64,000 bases of DNA from Polydactylus sextarius (Eukaryota > Chordata > Actinopteri > Polynemidae): positions 8,940,587 through 9,004,586 of the forward strand of contig CM028931.1 in the NCBI GenBank assembly GCA_016801845.1. Reading direction: 5' to 3'. Of the stretch, positions 52,828 to 64,000 are shown one piece after another; the first letter of the stretch is position 1, and each line of letters begins with the position of its first letter. The position numbers and the translations under genes are program-made. A model generated the notes under the pieces. The model was not told the DNA's origin and did not search any database. It saw only the letters and a list, made by a program, of their open reading frames with translations.

Positions 52828-55800
52828 GCGATGGAGGAATCGCCTGTACGTTCTTCTTTTCTTTCCCCCTTTTACCGCTGTTCATGCCGTTTACACCAAG
52901 AACAGCGGTCGTTAATTAAAGCAACGACGCCTCCCGACTCCTTGTTATGACTTTTTTTTAAAACACGGACTCTTTCCAAAGAAATAATGTCAAATAACTG
53001 GAGGCGCTGGAGAAAGATTAATGGAGGACGAGGTCTGCTCATGCCACGGTTCTGCTGTGTTATCGTAGAGGGCGAGGGGGGGTTGACGGTTTAACGAACA
53101 AGTGGCGTGTTTGTCTTCCTCAAGTGGAACATAGGTGGATTCACGTCTGAGTGAATGATTGTAGTTGTGGTTTAAATCGCCTAAATACTGTGAATCAATG
53201 ACTAATAACTTCCAATAACACGAACTGATACGCTTATATATTTTGTAGAAGTCCTGACTCTAGTGTTGGGGAAACTCATTTAACGGCTGCAGAAGTTGAT
53301 TTTTATTAACAAGAGATAAATGTCTGTTTTGTCTGCAGGATTAACCTCAGATTCTTGTAACTATTTTTGGCTCCTTCTAACTGAAACTTGCAGGTTGAGT
53401 CACTCTCATACCGTAAACAACTACAGTTAGTTTTAGTTTGGGTTCACAAAGAAAGAAAAGACGCGTTTAATTGTGAATATACAGCAAAATACTTTTAATT
53501 CTTTACCTTAAGATGAAGTTTACATTCTCTAAATGTTTTCTAGAATCTCTATTTTTAATCTGCTGCTGTGTGTTTGTCTCTTTGTGTATGTAACTTCACA
53601 TGATTTATATAAACTTTCTGTCTTCAACTATTATCTCCAGTCTTGATCTGTGAGATTAGCGTGTTGGCGCGGTTGCCGGGGCGACGCGGCACGGTAGGCT
53701 GCGACGCGGCGTAAGTTTTTTTTTTTTTTTTTTCAAGACAAGACGCCACATGCAGCGCCGGGGCGGAGGATGATGCTGGGTGTAAGTCGCGGCACAACGA
53801 TTCAGGTGAGACGAATAAATAACAAGACGACGTCCGGAGACGTCAGACGCAACCATCCAAGTTCTGGACATCTTGTGTGCAAATATGTCACAGTGGATCA
53901 TTTGAGTTAATGAGCAGAATCGCTCCCAGAAATGTTTTTTAAAAAAAAAAAAAAAAGTCTCCTCAATAATTAGACGTCAATTGTGATTGGGTTCGTTTGG
54001 CTGAAACTGATGCAATGTGACAGCTGTGACGACGCCGCACGACTTATCACTCCACATGTAATTTTATAACCGACAATAAAACACATGTGGTTTGCGGCGT
54101 CGCATTGAGGACAAACTAGACGTAGAAGAAGTAATCAAACGATTGTTGTGTGTTTCAGTTCCCTCCTCACCACATCTACATCTACAGAGACGTTTTTTTT
54201 TTTTTTTTTTTCGCTTGTTTGTTTTGTTTTTCTTCTTCACAGACATGTTCCTGAACTCTGCTCTCTGCTGACTCAGGCGACAGGAGACGGCAGCGTTTAG
54301 GGAGACGGGAGCCGCCATTTATTTTCCAATTAATTGTTTAGTTTGGTTTTTTTTTTTGTCCCCCCAGCAGACGACTTGATAAATGGAGTTGCTGCTCTCG
54401 TCAAACACGCCGGGTTATGGGTTTTAGACCTTTTTTCGTGTCAGATTAAGCTTTGATGACGTTTTATTTTGGACAATAAGGAACTCTGAATCTCTTCTCT
54501 TATTATGTATTTGCACCTGCAGCGAGTATAGGATGTCCAGGAAACTCAAAACAAGACGTGGCCCCAGCAGACGCCTGACGTATTGTGCACCTTTTTGTTA
54601 ATAAAAAAAAAAAGGTGAGACTGCTGCTCCTCTGCCTCTTTTCTTTTTCTTTTCTTTTTGCCTCCTTTTCTCTGTGGCTCTTAACTTACAAAACATCAGG
54701 GTCGGACGTCAGAGTTCACCTCTAAACACTGAGGGGTCATTAAGGGGCAGATTCCTTCCGTTTCTCTTGACAGGTGATTACTGAAGCGGCAGGTGAAAGG
54801 CACAATAGTAACTACTTTCTTTTTTTTTTCTTTCTTTCTTTCTAGAGGTCGAACCCTTTGGTCGAGGGAGGGGGGGAATTGGGGGGGATTTACGTCCGTG
54901 TCCTCCTCTAGGAATTCAAGAGGAAACGTGGTCTGATAGGTAACACACCTGACACCTGTGCAGACGTTCTGCAGCATTCCTGACACCTCGGTGTCGAACA
55001 CTGCTTCCTAATGTTAGAAACAACCTGAGTGAGAGGATGTTAGACGGTTAGAACTGTTGATTACTTTGTATCTTCTGTGCTGTGGAAAAAAAACAACAAC
55101 AACAACAACAAAGCTTGAATTATATCCAAAAAAAAAAAAAAGAAGTAAGAAAAACCAAAACATTTCCCATCAGAGAAATAGTTTTTCTTTTTATTTCTAA
55201 AACATCTTTTTGTTTTTTTTTATTGGTTGTGACTGTGATTACACGTTCAGCCTCGAAAAAGTATGTTCTCGTATATGTTTTTGTCTTGTTTGTTTGTTTT
55301 CGTAACGACACACTCGACGTGCTCAATGAAATCTGCGGACGCGTCGTCCATCGAATGTGGCGTGTGTAGCCGTGAGCTGTCTTTTTTTTCTTCTTCTTCT
55401 TCTTTTCTTCTTCGTATTATGTAGCACAACTCGCCCTTAACGCCAGAGGTCTCTGCGGCGTCTCATCTGTCCCAGAGTCACGCACGGCACTAAATCTTCA
55501 TCAAGAGCTGCCGAAATGGCTCTCGAGTCTCGGAAAAAAGATGGAAAAACCAAACGAAAAGAAACCTCTTCCTTTTCCCTGCTTTTGTTCTTCTGGCCAG
55601 TCAGTCTCACCGGGCGGATAAAATAGTACGCGACAGCGTGTTTGTCGTCGTCGTCAAGATTTAAATTAACACGGTACACAGGTGGCGGAGTGGGTTGGGT
55701 GAGCAATGAGGTGTTAATGACCTAAGCAGGTGGTAAAAACAGCTTTAATGAAACAAATAGGCTTCTTCAAAAACAACCTTTGGAAGTGGCCTGTGTACAA

Positions 55801-56149
55801 TTAGAACAAAAAAAAAAAAAAAAACAAAACAAAACAACAAAACACTATGATAGAGGTTGACGTTGTTTCTCTTCCTCTTTGGTCGCTCAAACACCAAAGA
55901 TCATTAATGGATCCACAGTCGTTCGGGGTTTATGTGGTTAAATAACGTGTTGTTCTCCAACAGTGTCACTGAGTTTATAGCACCTCGACGGAGGGATGAT
56001 GGTGATCACATGTTTAGTCCGTGTGTCTTCCTCTAATGTGTCTAATTATACTTAATAATATTACATAATAAATAGTGTTGGTCCTCTGATGTGTCAGAAG
56101 GGGACGTGGTGGTGGTAGGAGGAGGGAGGGGGCAGCGTTACTGGACGTT
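52828..56149. other. tail-to-tail region between sfxn5 and emx1
   Basis: Contains the 3' UTRs of both genes, whose ends are unresolved. Candidate sfxn5 signals are AATAAA at 53814-53819 and ATTAAA at 52915-52920. Candidate emx1 minus-strand signals are ATTAAA at 55749-55744 and AATAAA at 55195-55190. Otherwise poly(T)/poly(A) tracts and random short frames. Confidence 0.45.
53814..53819 (+). terminator. sfxn5: candidate polyadenylation signal of sfxn5
   Basis: AATAAA in GACGAATAAATAAC, about 1 kb past the stop codon. Confidence 0.3.
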
Positions 56150-56317
56150 TCAGTCCTCCGAGGTGACGTCTATGTCCTCGGAGCTGGCCTGCTTGGTGGC
56201 GATCCGCCATCTGTTGATGTGGTGGTTTCCTTTCTTCTTCTGCTGACTGTCAGGTCCTTCCTCCTCCAGCTTCTGTCGCTTGTATTTGGTCCTCCTGTTC
56301 TGGAACCACACCTTCAC
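56150..56317 (-). CDS. emx1: emx1 coding exon 3 (recognition helix and C-terminus)
   Basis: VKVWFQNRRTKYKRQKLEEE, then GPDSQQKKKGNHHINRWRIA, TKQASSEDIDVTSED and TGA. Acceptor CGTGCAG. Confidence 0.95.
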   Translation of the reverse strand: MKVWFQNRRTKYKRQKLEEEGPDSQQKKKGNHHINRWRIATKQASSEDIDVTSED

Positions 56318-59251
56318 CTGCACGGAGGGAAAAGTCTGTTAACGTGAAGTTACAGCAAGTTGATGCGCTGCGATGACTTGATAAACCAGGAAACGATTGT
56401 CTCACTCTTTCCTATTATCTTAGATTAAGAAAATAAAAGGTTTTAATACTGTTATCTGTCCTTTTTAACATGTACAAAAGCTTTTTCCCTGGGAAAAGTG
56501 ACATTATTCCCGGTGAAATGTCACCGATCGGCTCGTGTTGCTGCTTCAACCTCGGAGCATGAGCTCATCTCCACTTGGAGCTTCTTAATTTTAGCTCCGA
56601 CGTCTGTTCTCTTTTTCGCTCCTTTTTTTTTTTTTTATTTTTAATTTTACTCTCAGAGCAGCAATGATGTCACTTCAGCAGCTTCATCTCGTCTGAGCGA
56701 GCGTGTGATGAATCACAGAAGCTGCAAAAAGCCACATTTCATTTCACATCTTAACCGCTCGTCCACCTGCACACTGTGACTCAGCTCACCCTCGTCCTGT
56801 GGACTTGTGCTCTTGTCATTACATTAATCATCATTCACTTCACTGTCGTTATATCATTTGCATAATGCAGCTGCTGCTTCATTAAACAATCCCTCCTATC
56901 GACTGACACAAAACAGAACGCTGACGAGAGAAAACCTCTTTTTTTTTCTTGTCTTTTTTATTACCTATTAGACCTAATTGACACTGTGTTAATGTGGACT
57001 CATTAAACTTAAGCATCAATAATGTTTATTTATTTATTCGTCCTGTAGCCTGAATGAATTAAACAACCTCTTTGACTCGCTGAGCTGCAGGAGGATATTA
57101 ATGTGTTTAAATTAACTTCAATCAGTGCAAAGTGGGAGTTTATAAATTTTTATTATTATTATTATTATTAGATTAATATCCAACATGGCAGCAGAAATAT
57201 TCAGATGTGAACAAACATATAACATTTAAAATATATTATACATAAAACAGAACAAGCATTTTTTTTTAATCTAGAAATATAAATCAGTATAAATTAGAGG
57301 AAATATATAATATATATCACTTGTTGGGTTTTTTTTTAAAATTAAATTTTAATTTTTAAAAATCATAACACTTTTTATTTTTATTTAATTCGTTTTTTTT
57401 ATTAGTTTGGCTTTAAAAATACATTTTATTCTAATTGTACTCATTTACCATGACAGCTAATTATTTAGGAAATATACTTAATAGGTGTTTTATTCATTTA
57501 TTTTAAAGAAATTTTTCCCTGAAATATTCCCCGCCACCTTTTTTTTTTTTTTTTTTTTTCTGTTTCTGAATTATCTCGCCAACTTAACAAAATAAATAAA
57601 TAAAGATTATTAGTCGGTGGACCGACCTGTGTTTCAGATAAACTCAAGCTGTTCGCCAGCTGCTTCCTCTCGGCTCCGACCACGTAGTGGTTCTTCTCGA
57701 AGGCTCGTTCCAGACGCAGCAGCTGGGACGGAGAGAACGCGGTCCGGATGCGCTTAGGTTTCCGGGCGAAGGGACCGTGGAGCAGCAGACTGTCCTGGGA
57801 CACGTCGTTACCTGAGGACGCAACACAAACACACACAGGTAACACATCGACTCATTCATTTTATACTATTATTGTTATGTATCCAAAATAAATATCATTA
57901 GAAATAACACTGGGAATTAACAGAAATTATTATTTTTTTATACATGAGTCCTTGGATTTATTTATTAATATAAAATGAATTATAATAAATATTTTAAAAT
58001 TGGTCAAAATTTTGTTACAGCAGCAAATATATATATATGCAATATAATAAATATTTTTTTTAAATGACGTTAAATTTAATATTCTCTTCATTATATTCAA
58101 GTAAAGGTTTTTAAATAGATACAACAGATAAATGAAGGGGAAGAGTTTGACGCCGTTTTTCTTTGTGTGTGATTAAAAAAGAAAAAAGAAAAAAAAAAAA
58201 AACCTGTCAGGAGCTTTAATGAGCTGACGACGAATTAATTTTCACTCTGATTTATTTCACAATGTTGTGTGAAGAGGGTGAAGAGAGTGAGGTTGTGTTC
58301 ATTATTATTATTATAGCAAATTATAACCATTATTTTTATTGTTTTACTTTTATTCTCTAATCTCATGCTCACTGTGGAATATTATATTCTAATTATAAAA
58401 TATTAAATTATAAATACAGTGATGAAATATTAAACATCCAACTGCTTTTGTTTGTTTTGTTTTGTTTTTTTCTGTGCACACGTGTAGAAACGCAGTCAAA
58501 TATCAAAACCGCCGCGGGCTCGAGGCTGAATTGCTTTTCCGTTTCCATTATACTGGATTTATTATCACGTATTTTATCTGTTTTGCCTGGATGCTGTTGT
58601 GCAACGTGTTTCCTTTGCAGTGAGCGTTTAGTCTGTGTAACCTAAGGGAAGTTTTTCATGTATGGAGAAGAAAATCAACATGGTAGTTTATCTTCTTCGG
58701 TGAGAGCTGCTGCAGGGTGAATCAGAGCGTTAAACTTCTCCAAAAACAGATTAAAACTTAAAGTTGAATAATTAAAATGTTTAAAATGCCAGGCTTTTTT
58801 TTTTTAAATTTAAAATACAGGCTCATCAATCAGGGATAAATAAAGTTATACTGAGCGATTTAACATCACCATAATTGAGGATCGGTTCTTCACGTCTCTC
58901 ACCTTGAAATCTGTGCCCGAAGAACCGGTTCCGTAGGACCCAGGGGTAGAAGTTGAGCGGGTCTCGGTGTTGAGTCCCGAAGAAGTGCGGATGCTGTAGG
59001 TGAGAAGCTCCGAGCTGGTGAGGAGCCACGGTGAGAGACGGGTGGTTCACTGTCTCCGGGAACACCAGGTCCGGGCTCTGGTAGAGAGGCCGAGCCGGCG
59101 CAGCCTGGTAGCCGTTCATTAACGCATCTGTGGTCGGGTTGGTGTAACTTAAAGCCGTCGGTCGGATCGGATCCTCGGCGGTTAGAGGGTTTTCTTTAGC
59201 GACCAGAGACTCTATCGTGAAGCAGCGTTTACCTGCAGACGAAAACATCAT
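56150..59251 (-). CDS. emx1: EMX-class homeobox transcription factor, whole coding span, 3 exons
   Basis: EMX1 patterns dorsal telencephalon and cortical-type progenitors by binding TAAT-core DNA in the nucleus. Coding exons on the minus strand are 59251-58903, 57811-57627 and 56317-56150, giving 702 nt and 233 aa. Seen: N-terminal FTIESLVAK at 11-19, an eh1-like motif; YPWVLRNRFFGHRFQ from 102, including the EMX hexapeptide-like YPW; homeodomain 135-194 with WFQNRRTKYKRQ, Gln50 and Asn51 present; and a C-terminus ending INRWRIATKQASSEDIDVTSED. HYVVGAERKQLANSLSLSETQ and the VLRNRFFGHRFQ form follow EMX1 rather than EMX2. The first of two adjacent ATGs is taken; the second at 59248 also fits the family start MFxxxxKR. 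The SFXN5 and RAB11FIP5 neighbours agree with EMX1. Teleost emx1 versus emx3 naming is not settled. Confidence 0.93.
56318..57626 (-). other. emx1: emx1 intron 2, no gene
   Basis: AT-rich, with (ATT)n at about 57150-57170 and a long poly(T) run just inside the exon 2 donor region at about 57541-57559. Confidence 0.6.
57627..57811 (-). CDS. emx1: emx1 coding exon 2 (first 44 homeodomain residues)
   Basis: Completes Gly, then NDVSQDSLLLHGPFARKPKR and on to SLSLSETQ. Acceptor TCCTCAG, donor CAG|GTCGGT. The intron falls between homeodomain residues 44 and 45, the classic homeobox position. Confidence 0.93.
57812..58902 (-). other. emx1: emx1 intron 1, no gene
   Basis: AT-rich, with (AT)n near 58028-58038 and poly(A)/poly(T) tracts. 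Confidence 0.6.
58903..59251 (-). CDS. emx1: emx1 coding exon 1
   Basis: MMFSSAGKRCFTIESLVAKE through FYPWVLRNRFFGHRFQ plus one base. Donor CAAG|GTGAGA at 58902-58901, phase 1. The open frame extends upstream only to a TTG, so ATG 59251 or 59248 is the start. Confidence 0.92.
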
Positions 59252-59449
59252 CTCTGACAATAAATAGAAACCAGCGCCAAAGGAGAGAGCAGACGTTTTC
59301 CTTCCTGTTGCTGGAAAAATAAAAATAAAAAATAAAACATAAACCTCCTTCTTCTCAGAGATGCATGATGGTCAAAGATGGAGGGAGCGCTTTTTTAAAA
59401 AATGATTATTATTCGCTTGTCCAGAAGAGATGCTGCTACAAAACTCAAC

Positions 59450-59640
59450 AGCGCTTCAAAGTGCCCTGATCCATGGGCTCAGTGCGCACCCGGAGAGTTT
59501 CTGTGCACAAGTGCGCACCGAGTAAAAGCGCCCGCGAGCTTCCACGAGGCTTGACGCAGCGCAAGGACGCGTCTGATTGGACCAGAGCACCTGCCAATAG
59601 GTCTCCTCAAGTACCTGCTTCATATAGATCACAGGAAAAA
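59450..59640 (-). promoter_or_regulatory. emx1: candidate emx1 promoter
   Basis: Locally GC-rich with CpGs. On the minus strand it has a TATA-like CTATATGAAG at about 59628-59619 and CCAAT motifs near 59595 and 59580, 200-380 bp before the start codon. The transcription start was not determined. Confidence 0.35.
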
Positions 59641-59699
59641 ATAAAAAAAAATAGAAAAAAACCCCGCGCAGCTTAGTTACAGATAGACGCTGAGAAAAC

Positions 59700-61242
59700 G
59701 AGTGTGTGTGTGTGTGTGTGTGTGCGCCAATTAATGTCTCATTGTGCGTCTCCTCGGTCTTTAATATCTGAGGTTTCTTTTTATTCCTTTAAGGAAACAG
59801 CCGGCGGGGTTGAAGCAGACAGGAGAGAAAATAAACTTCCACTTGTTTCAGTGGTTTATTTATTTATTTATTTATTAATTTTACATGGTTGATGTTTTTT
59901 TTTAAAAACGTTTTATTATCGCTCAGGACAAATAAATAATTTAAAAAAGGACTTGTCTTCATCCTGGAATATGTAGAAGAATAAAAGGAGAGAAAAGTGG
60001 GTTTAACCTTTAAGTTAAAGGTCAATTCATTTCGCACGTTTTTATTATTATTATTATTATTATTATTTATAAGATTTACACCAGTTAAACAAACTGATCT
60101 AACTGCAGCTCAGCACAATTATAATGAAACTATTGATATCATTTCCCTTCGAGTGATGCGTTTTAAAGGGAAATGAAAGAAATAAGATGATAACATGAAA
60201 TTATTTATTTATTATTTACTCGTTTTTGCTTCACTTTGAGCTTCTGGAGCCTCAATGATAAATAAATAAATGATATTTTTTCATTCATTTCTAATTATTA
60301 ACAAAAACATAATCGTACCTACAATAATAATTATTAAGAATAAGGCGATTTTTATTGTTTTGCTTTAAATATTTTTTTAATCAGATGTGACGCATCTGTT
60401 GCTTTGTGTTTTAGTCGTTTCGGGTTTTTTTTTTTATTATTATTAGAATTAAAATAACTGTTTTATGCGCACTGACGGAGCCAAAATGCAAATAGTTTGA
60501 GGTTTTTAGGATTTTTCCGCATTAAGTCGTGTTGTTGCATTTAGGGTCATCAGGTAAAACAACAACAACAACAACAAAAAACGACTCGTCTCCGTCTCGG
60601 TTTGGATAAAATGGCGCTCAGTTTTTGTTTTTTCTCTCTCTCCAGTTTGTCAGTTTGTCCTCAGACTATGTGCGTGATTGTCATTGGATCCTGATCCCTC
60701 GGCGCCTCCAGTTTCCACGGTACACTAACCAAAGTTAGTTAATCAGTCACCTCCTAAATACGCTCGTTTGCTTCGGGGGTTGCATTAGAAAATCATTACC
60801 GATGGAAATTATTAGGTAAAACAAGTTGTTGATTGGGCTTTTAGAGCTAAAGGCTCCTAAAAGACGACGGCAGGGTTCATTTAAATGCTTCATTGTTTTA
60901 GATTAATTTTTCATTTTTTTTTTTTTTTATTTCCTCATCGATGTAAGAACAGATCACACGTCTATATTTATTTATATTTATTTATTTATTTTCAGGGGTG
61001 GCTCTGACCACTGAATTCCTTAAAAGTCATTTTTAATTAAACAAAAATTAAATTAAAATAAAATTAAAATTACAGCCAAGTTGAACAGGCCAATAAATAA
61101 TTTATTTATTTATTTATTTTTTAAATTATCATCATTAATATTATTATTATAGTGGAATGAAAATGTTTGACAGATAATTTAAAGAAAACTTTTAGTTAAA
61201 TTAGGTTTTATTAGGATTTTGTGTCTTAGAAAATGGCTTTTA

Positions 61243-61283
<41 letters not shown>

Positions 61284-62100
61284 GAAAATGACTTAAAACA
61301 AATAATTATATATATAACGTCTCTCCTCTTGTCTTAACGGTGCAGCAGCAGCAGGAAACTTGATGTTTGAGCCAGTTTTTTCTTCTTTATTTTTTTAAAC
61401 ATCTGAAAAAGCCTCGTGGGCCCTTTTACGCACTGACCCTGATCGCTGCTGGTTAATATTTGATCCAATCGCTTCGCATTAACAAAAACAAAGCGCAGCA
61501 GTTCCGTGTCCTGTTCTGTTTTTTTTTTTTTCTTCTTCTTCTTCTGTTTGATTTTTTTTTCTTACCCCCGGAGGCTGCAGTCTGACCACAAACACACTGA
61601 TCCTCATCTGGGAAACCGAAACTACTGAAATATCTTAACCATTTTAGTGTCTTTAAACATTCCTGCGCGATAGAAATCAACCGTGAATGTACCGTTTCAC
61701 ACCGGATATCACATCACATCATCAGATTATATATTAGTTATGTTACTGCTACAATAAAGGAGACTGGGTTCAACTGGGACTCGGGTTACACATTGTCTAA
61801 TCAAGTCAAACTAAAGGAGAGAATAGTTAACGCACAACTTTATGAAGAAACAAGTCGCAGTTAAGAACAATTTTCTTCTATTTCTTGTCAGTTTCCATCA
61901 TAGCAACGTTTAGATTTAACTAAACCACAGTTAGTTCAGTCTGTTGATCAAATAAAAAAAAAAAGGAAATGTTGAATTTCCAGAGAAACTTGATTCAAGT
62001 TTGCTCCAATCAAACCGTTCAGTGACACTAACAGCTGTTATTTGTGTTTCTAAACCAGCGTAAAAGCGGTTATTTAAGTAATTAAAGGTCATATTTGCGT
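59700..62100. other. emx1 upstream DNA, no gene
   Basis: AT-rich with (TG)n at 59702-59722, (ATT)n at about 60040-60066 and (AT)n at about 61250-61279. A less repetitive block at 60640-60870 contains TTAGTTAATCAGTCACCTCC and CATTACCGATGGAAATTATT and could be regulatory. Confidence 0.4.
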
Positions 62101-62172
62101 TTTTAAACGTTCACTGTTTGTTTCTGGTTTGATTCAAAAACAAAAAAACCACAATGGAGATGTAGGAGAAGT

Positions 62173-62187
62173 GCTGCCCTCTAGTGG
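62173..62187 (-). promoter_or_regulatory. CTCF-consensus motif, minus orientation
   Basis: Minus strand reads CCACTAGAGGGCAGC, a full match to CCASYAGRKGGCRSY. Confidence 0.45.
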
Positions 62188-62510
62188 ACACGATGATAGA
62201 TTGACTTTTAAAAAAAAAGTATTTAAAAAGGAGAAAAAACAAATAAAATCTTATAATAAACATCATTTTACTTAACAATTTATTCATAAATGTTGAATAT
62301 TCTCATTATTTCATAGTGTGGATGTAACATGAGAACTTTTTATTATTATTATTATTATTAAGAAAACGTCACAAACATGTTTTAAAAAATCTGATTATTT
62401 TAATTTAATTTAATTGTGACGTATTAAATGTTACCTACACACCTGTGATGGTGAACTTCACTATAAACCGTATTGAACCAGTTCAGTGTTGTTGTTTTTT
62501 TTAGGTAAAT

Positions 62511-62525
62511 GCTGCCACCTGGTGG
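62511..62525 (-). promoter_or_regulatory. CTCF-consensus motif, minus orientation
   Basis: Minus strand reads CCACCAGGTGGCAGC, a full match to CCASYAGRKGGCRSY and the strongest-looking site in this half of the window. Confidence 0.5.
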
Positions 62526-62529
62526 TTGA

Positions 62530-64000
62530 AATGAGGCGGAGCATTAAAGTCTGGTTCTTTAGTGAATAACCGTGTTTAGACGAGATAAATAAATTACTGT
62601 TTGTTGTCGATCTGTGTAAATCAGATCATCCAAATGATTTTTTAATCTATTAAAACACATTAAAACGCTGTAAACACCATTTTAATTTGATTAATGGGTC
62701 ATTCCTGATTGTTGGAGCCATTTGAAGACTAATACTTATTTTTTAAAAGTCTGTTTTACACAAAAACTTCTTCTATCACTGAGAAAAATGATTTGTAATC
62801 AGAATTTAATTATAGTTATTTTAAAAATTAACTATTTCCTCCATAAATACTACATCATCAATCATGTTCCCTCAACTTGACTTAGAAAAATAATCAATCA
62901 AAATCAAACAAATTATATATTTTTTCATTATTATTAATGTGTATTTATAACATTTATAACATTAATCATTTGTGTCTCATGATACATTGATCAAAGTCCC
63001 TCTGGCCACGTGACTCAGATCAGGAAGTAGCAACATTTAACATTAATGGAGGAAAATCATCTACTAGAAACAGGATAAATATATATATTTAATATGTTTT
63101 ATAATGTTTAAATGATGCTGTCAACTGTAACACATCTTTATCTTTATCTATATTTATAGTTGATGATGATGCTTCTTTATATTGTTTGAAAATATGGTTA
63201 AAAAGTTAAATTAATGACTAAATATGTCTGATTTTAGTATAAAATGTCCCACCTGTTACTGTCACTTTGTGTTTCTAGTTTTTAATGGAGTTTATTGTTT
63301 ATTCAGATATGTGTCTCAGTCAGTTTCGTCTCCATGATGTTGATTAAACCCTTTAGATTTGAATCCTCGTTTCTCTCTCCTCGCGCCTCAACTCGCGTTC
63401 ATTAATAAACTAATTGGCCATTTTGTTTCGCATTAGCTTTGTGTGTTCAGCTAATCTATTCCACTTAAATAGTCGGAAAATTTCACCCCATTATAACGAG
63501 ATGGGAAAAGTAGCACGTCGCTGCGTTTGTGCCACCTGCGTGAGAAGTGGGTGTCGTTTAGACACCTGTACGGAACCCCCGCTCCTCCGACCGGCTCAGC
63601 TCCTCAACATAAACAAACAAACCCCCGGCGATTAACAGAGTCTGCGCAACTTTATCCGCTTGATTACTTGTCTAGAGTCATTTCCTAACATTTGAGCTTG
63701 CATAACATTGTAATTCTCTCATTCCCAAAGCTGTTCACTCATATAAATATAAAATAAATAAAGTAACCATCAAAATATGTTATTATCATTATTATAAACG
63801 TGCGTAAAGACGATTAAAGCTGATAAAAATCACCTAAAACTTCAAAATTATGCCAGTAAATCTACAGCTAATTAGCATAGACACAGAATTTGCTCCAGAT
63901 AGAAAAGATAAAACCTGATTTGATAACTTATTTTAATTATATTCACGGACCGTGTTGTGCGTAAAATACGCGCGTTGGATAAATTACGCGCATAATTAAA
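62530..64000. other. emx1 far-upstream DNA, possible conserved block at 63400-63740
   Basis: No gene. The 63400-63740 stretch is complex, with CTAATTGGCC, GATTAACAG and TTGATTACTTG, and contrasts with the AT-rich flanks, so it may be a regulatory element. Conservation is untested. Confidence 0.3.

Noticed and set aside
57498..57845. emx1 exon 2 read as a longer open frame ending in poly-Lys
   Set aside because: Sequence past 57627 is intron. The true exon ends at SLSETQ, and exon 3 restores VKVWFQNRR.
59252..59260. emx1 start three codons upstream of the ATG pair
   Set aside because: The codon there is TTG, not ATG. The family N-terminus begins at the ATG pair 59251/59248.
1..64000. CRISPR arrays, prophage, operons or bacterial mobile systems
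   Set aside because: No direct-repeat/spacer periodicity or bacterial coding organisation. All coding evidence is vertebrate and spliced.

Overview
The window is nuclear DNA from a ray-finned fish, most likely a percomorph teleost. The evidence is small exons with GT-AG introns, three vertebrate genes in their known syntenic order, many homopolymer and dinucleotide tracts, small TTAA-flanked foldback elements, and a fish-type LINE tail with a TCCA-repeat end. I see no prokaryotic, viral or CRISPR-type system. The species is not identifiable from what I can see.

Three protein-coding genes can be rebuilt exon by exon with consistent splice phases. rab11fip5 (+ strand, coding 5735-31101, 6 coding exons, 1237 aa) encodes a C2-domain, class I Rab11-binding recycling-endosome protein. 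sfxn5 (+ strand, coding 35035-52827, 14 coding exons, 322 aa) encodes a sideroflexin-type mitochondrial inner-membrane carrier. emx1 (- strand, coding 59251-56150, 3 coding exons, 233 aa) encodes an EMX-class homeodomain transcription factor of the dorsal forebrain. The human orthologues RAB11FIP5, SFXN5 and EMX1 sit side by side on 2p13, so this is an old conserved block. The genes do not share a biochemical pathway. The likely reason they stay linked is that sfxn5 introns carry emx1 regulatory DNA, and intron 10 has a dense cluster of homeodomain core sites.

Layout: 1-5200 is gene-free and repeat-rich, with a TTAGC-type minisatellite, a foldback element copy and a degenerate 300-bp tandem repeat. 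5220-6111 is the GC-rich promoter, 5' UTR and first coding exon of rab11fip5. 6112-30843 holds its remaining exons and repeat-laden introns, including a seven-motif array resembling CTCF sites in intron 3. 31102 to about 33820 is its 3' UTR. 33825-35034 is an AT-rich spacer ending in a ZNF143-like sfxn5 promoter. 35035-52827 is sfxn5. 52828-56149 is the tail-to-tail intergenic region. 56150-59251 is emx1. 59252-64000 is emx1 upstream DNA with two CTCF-consensus motifs pointing back toward the intron-3 array.

The observations most worth checking are: the same-strand CTCF-motif array and its convergent partners; a frame-neutral 1782-nt cassette exon in rab11fip5 that carries four NPF motifs; a Rab11-binding coiled coil that appears 21 residues longer than usual; inverted repeat copies flanking rab11fip5 exons 2-4; and a TTAA-flanked foldback element inserted 9 bp past an sfxn5 splice donor.
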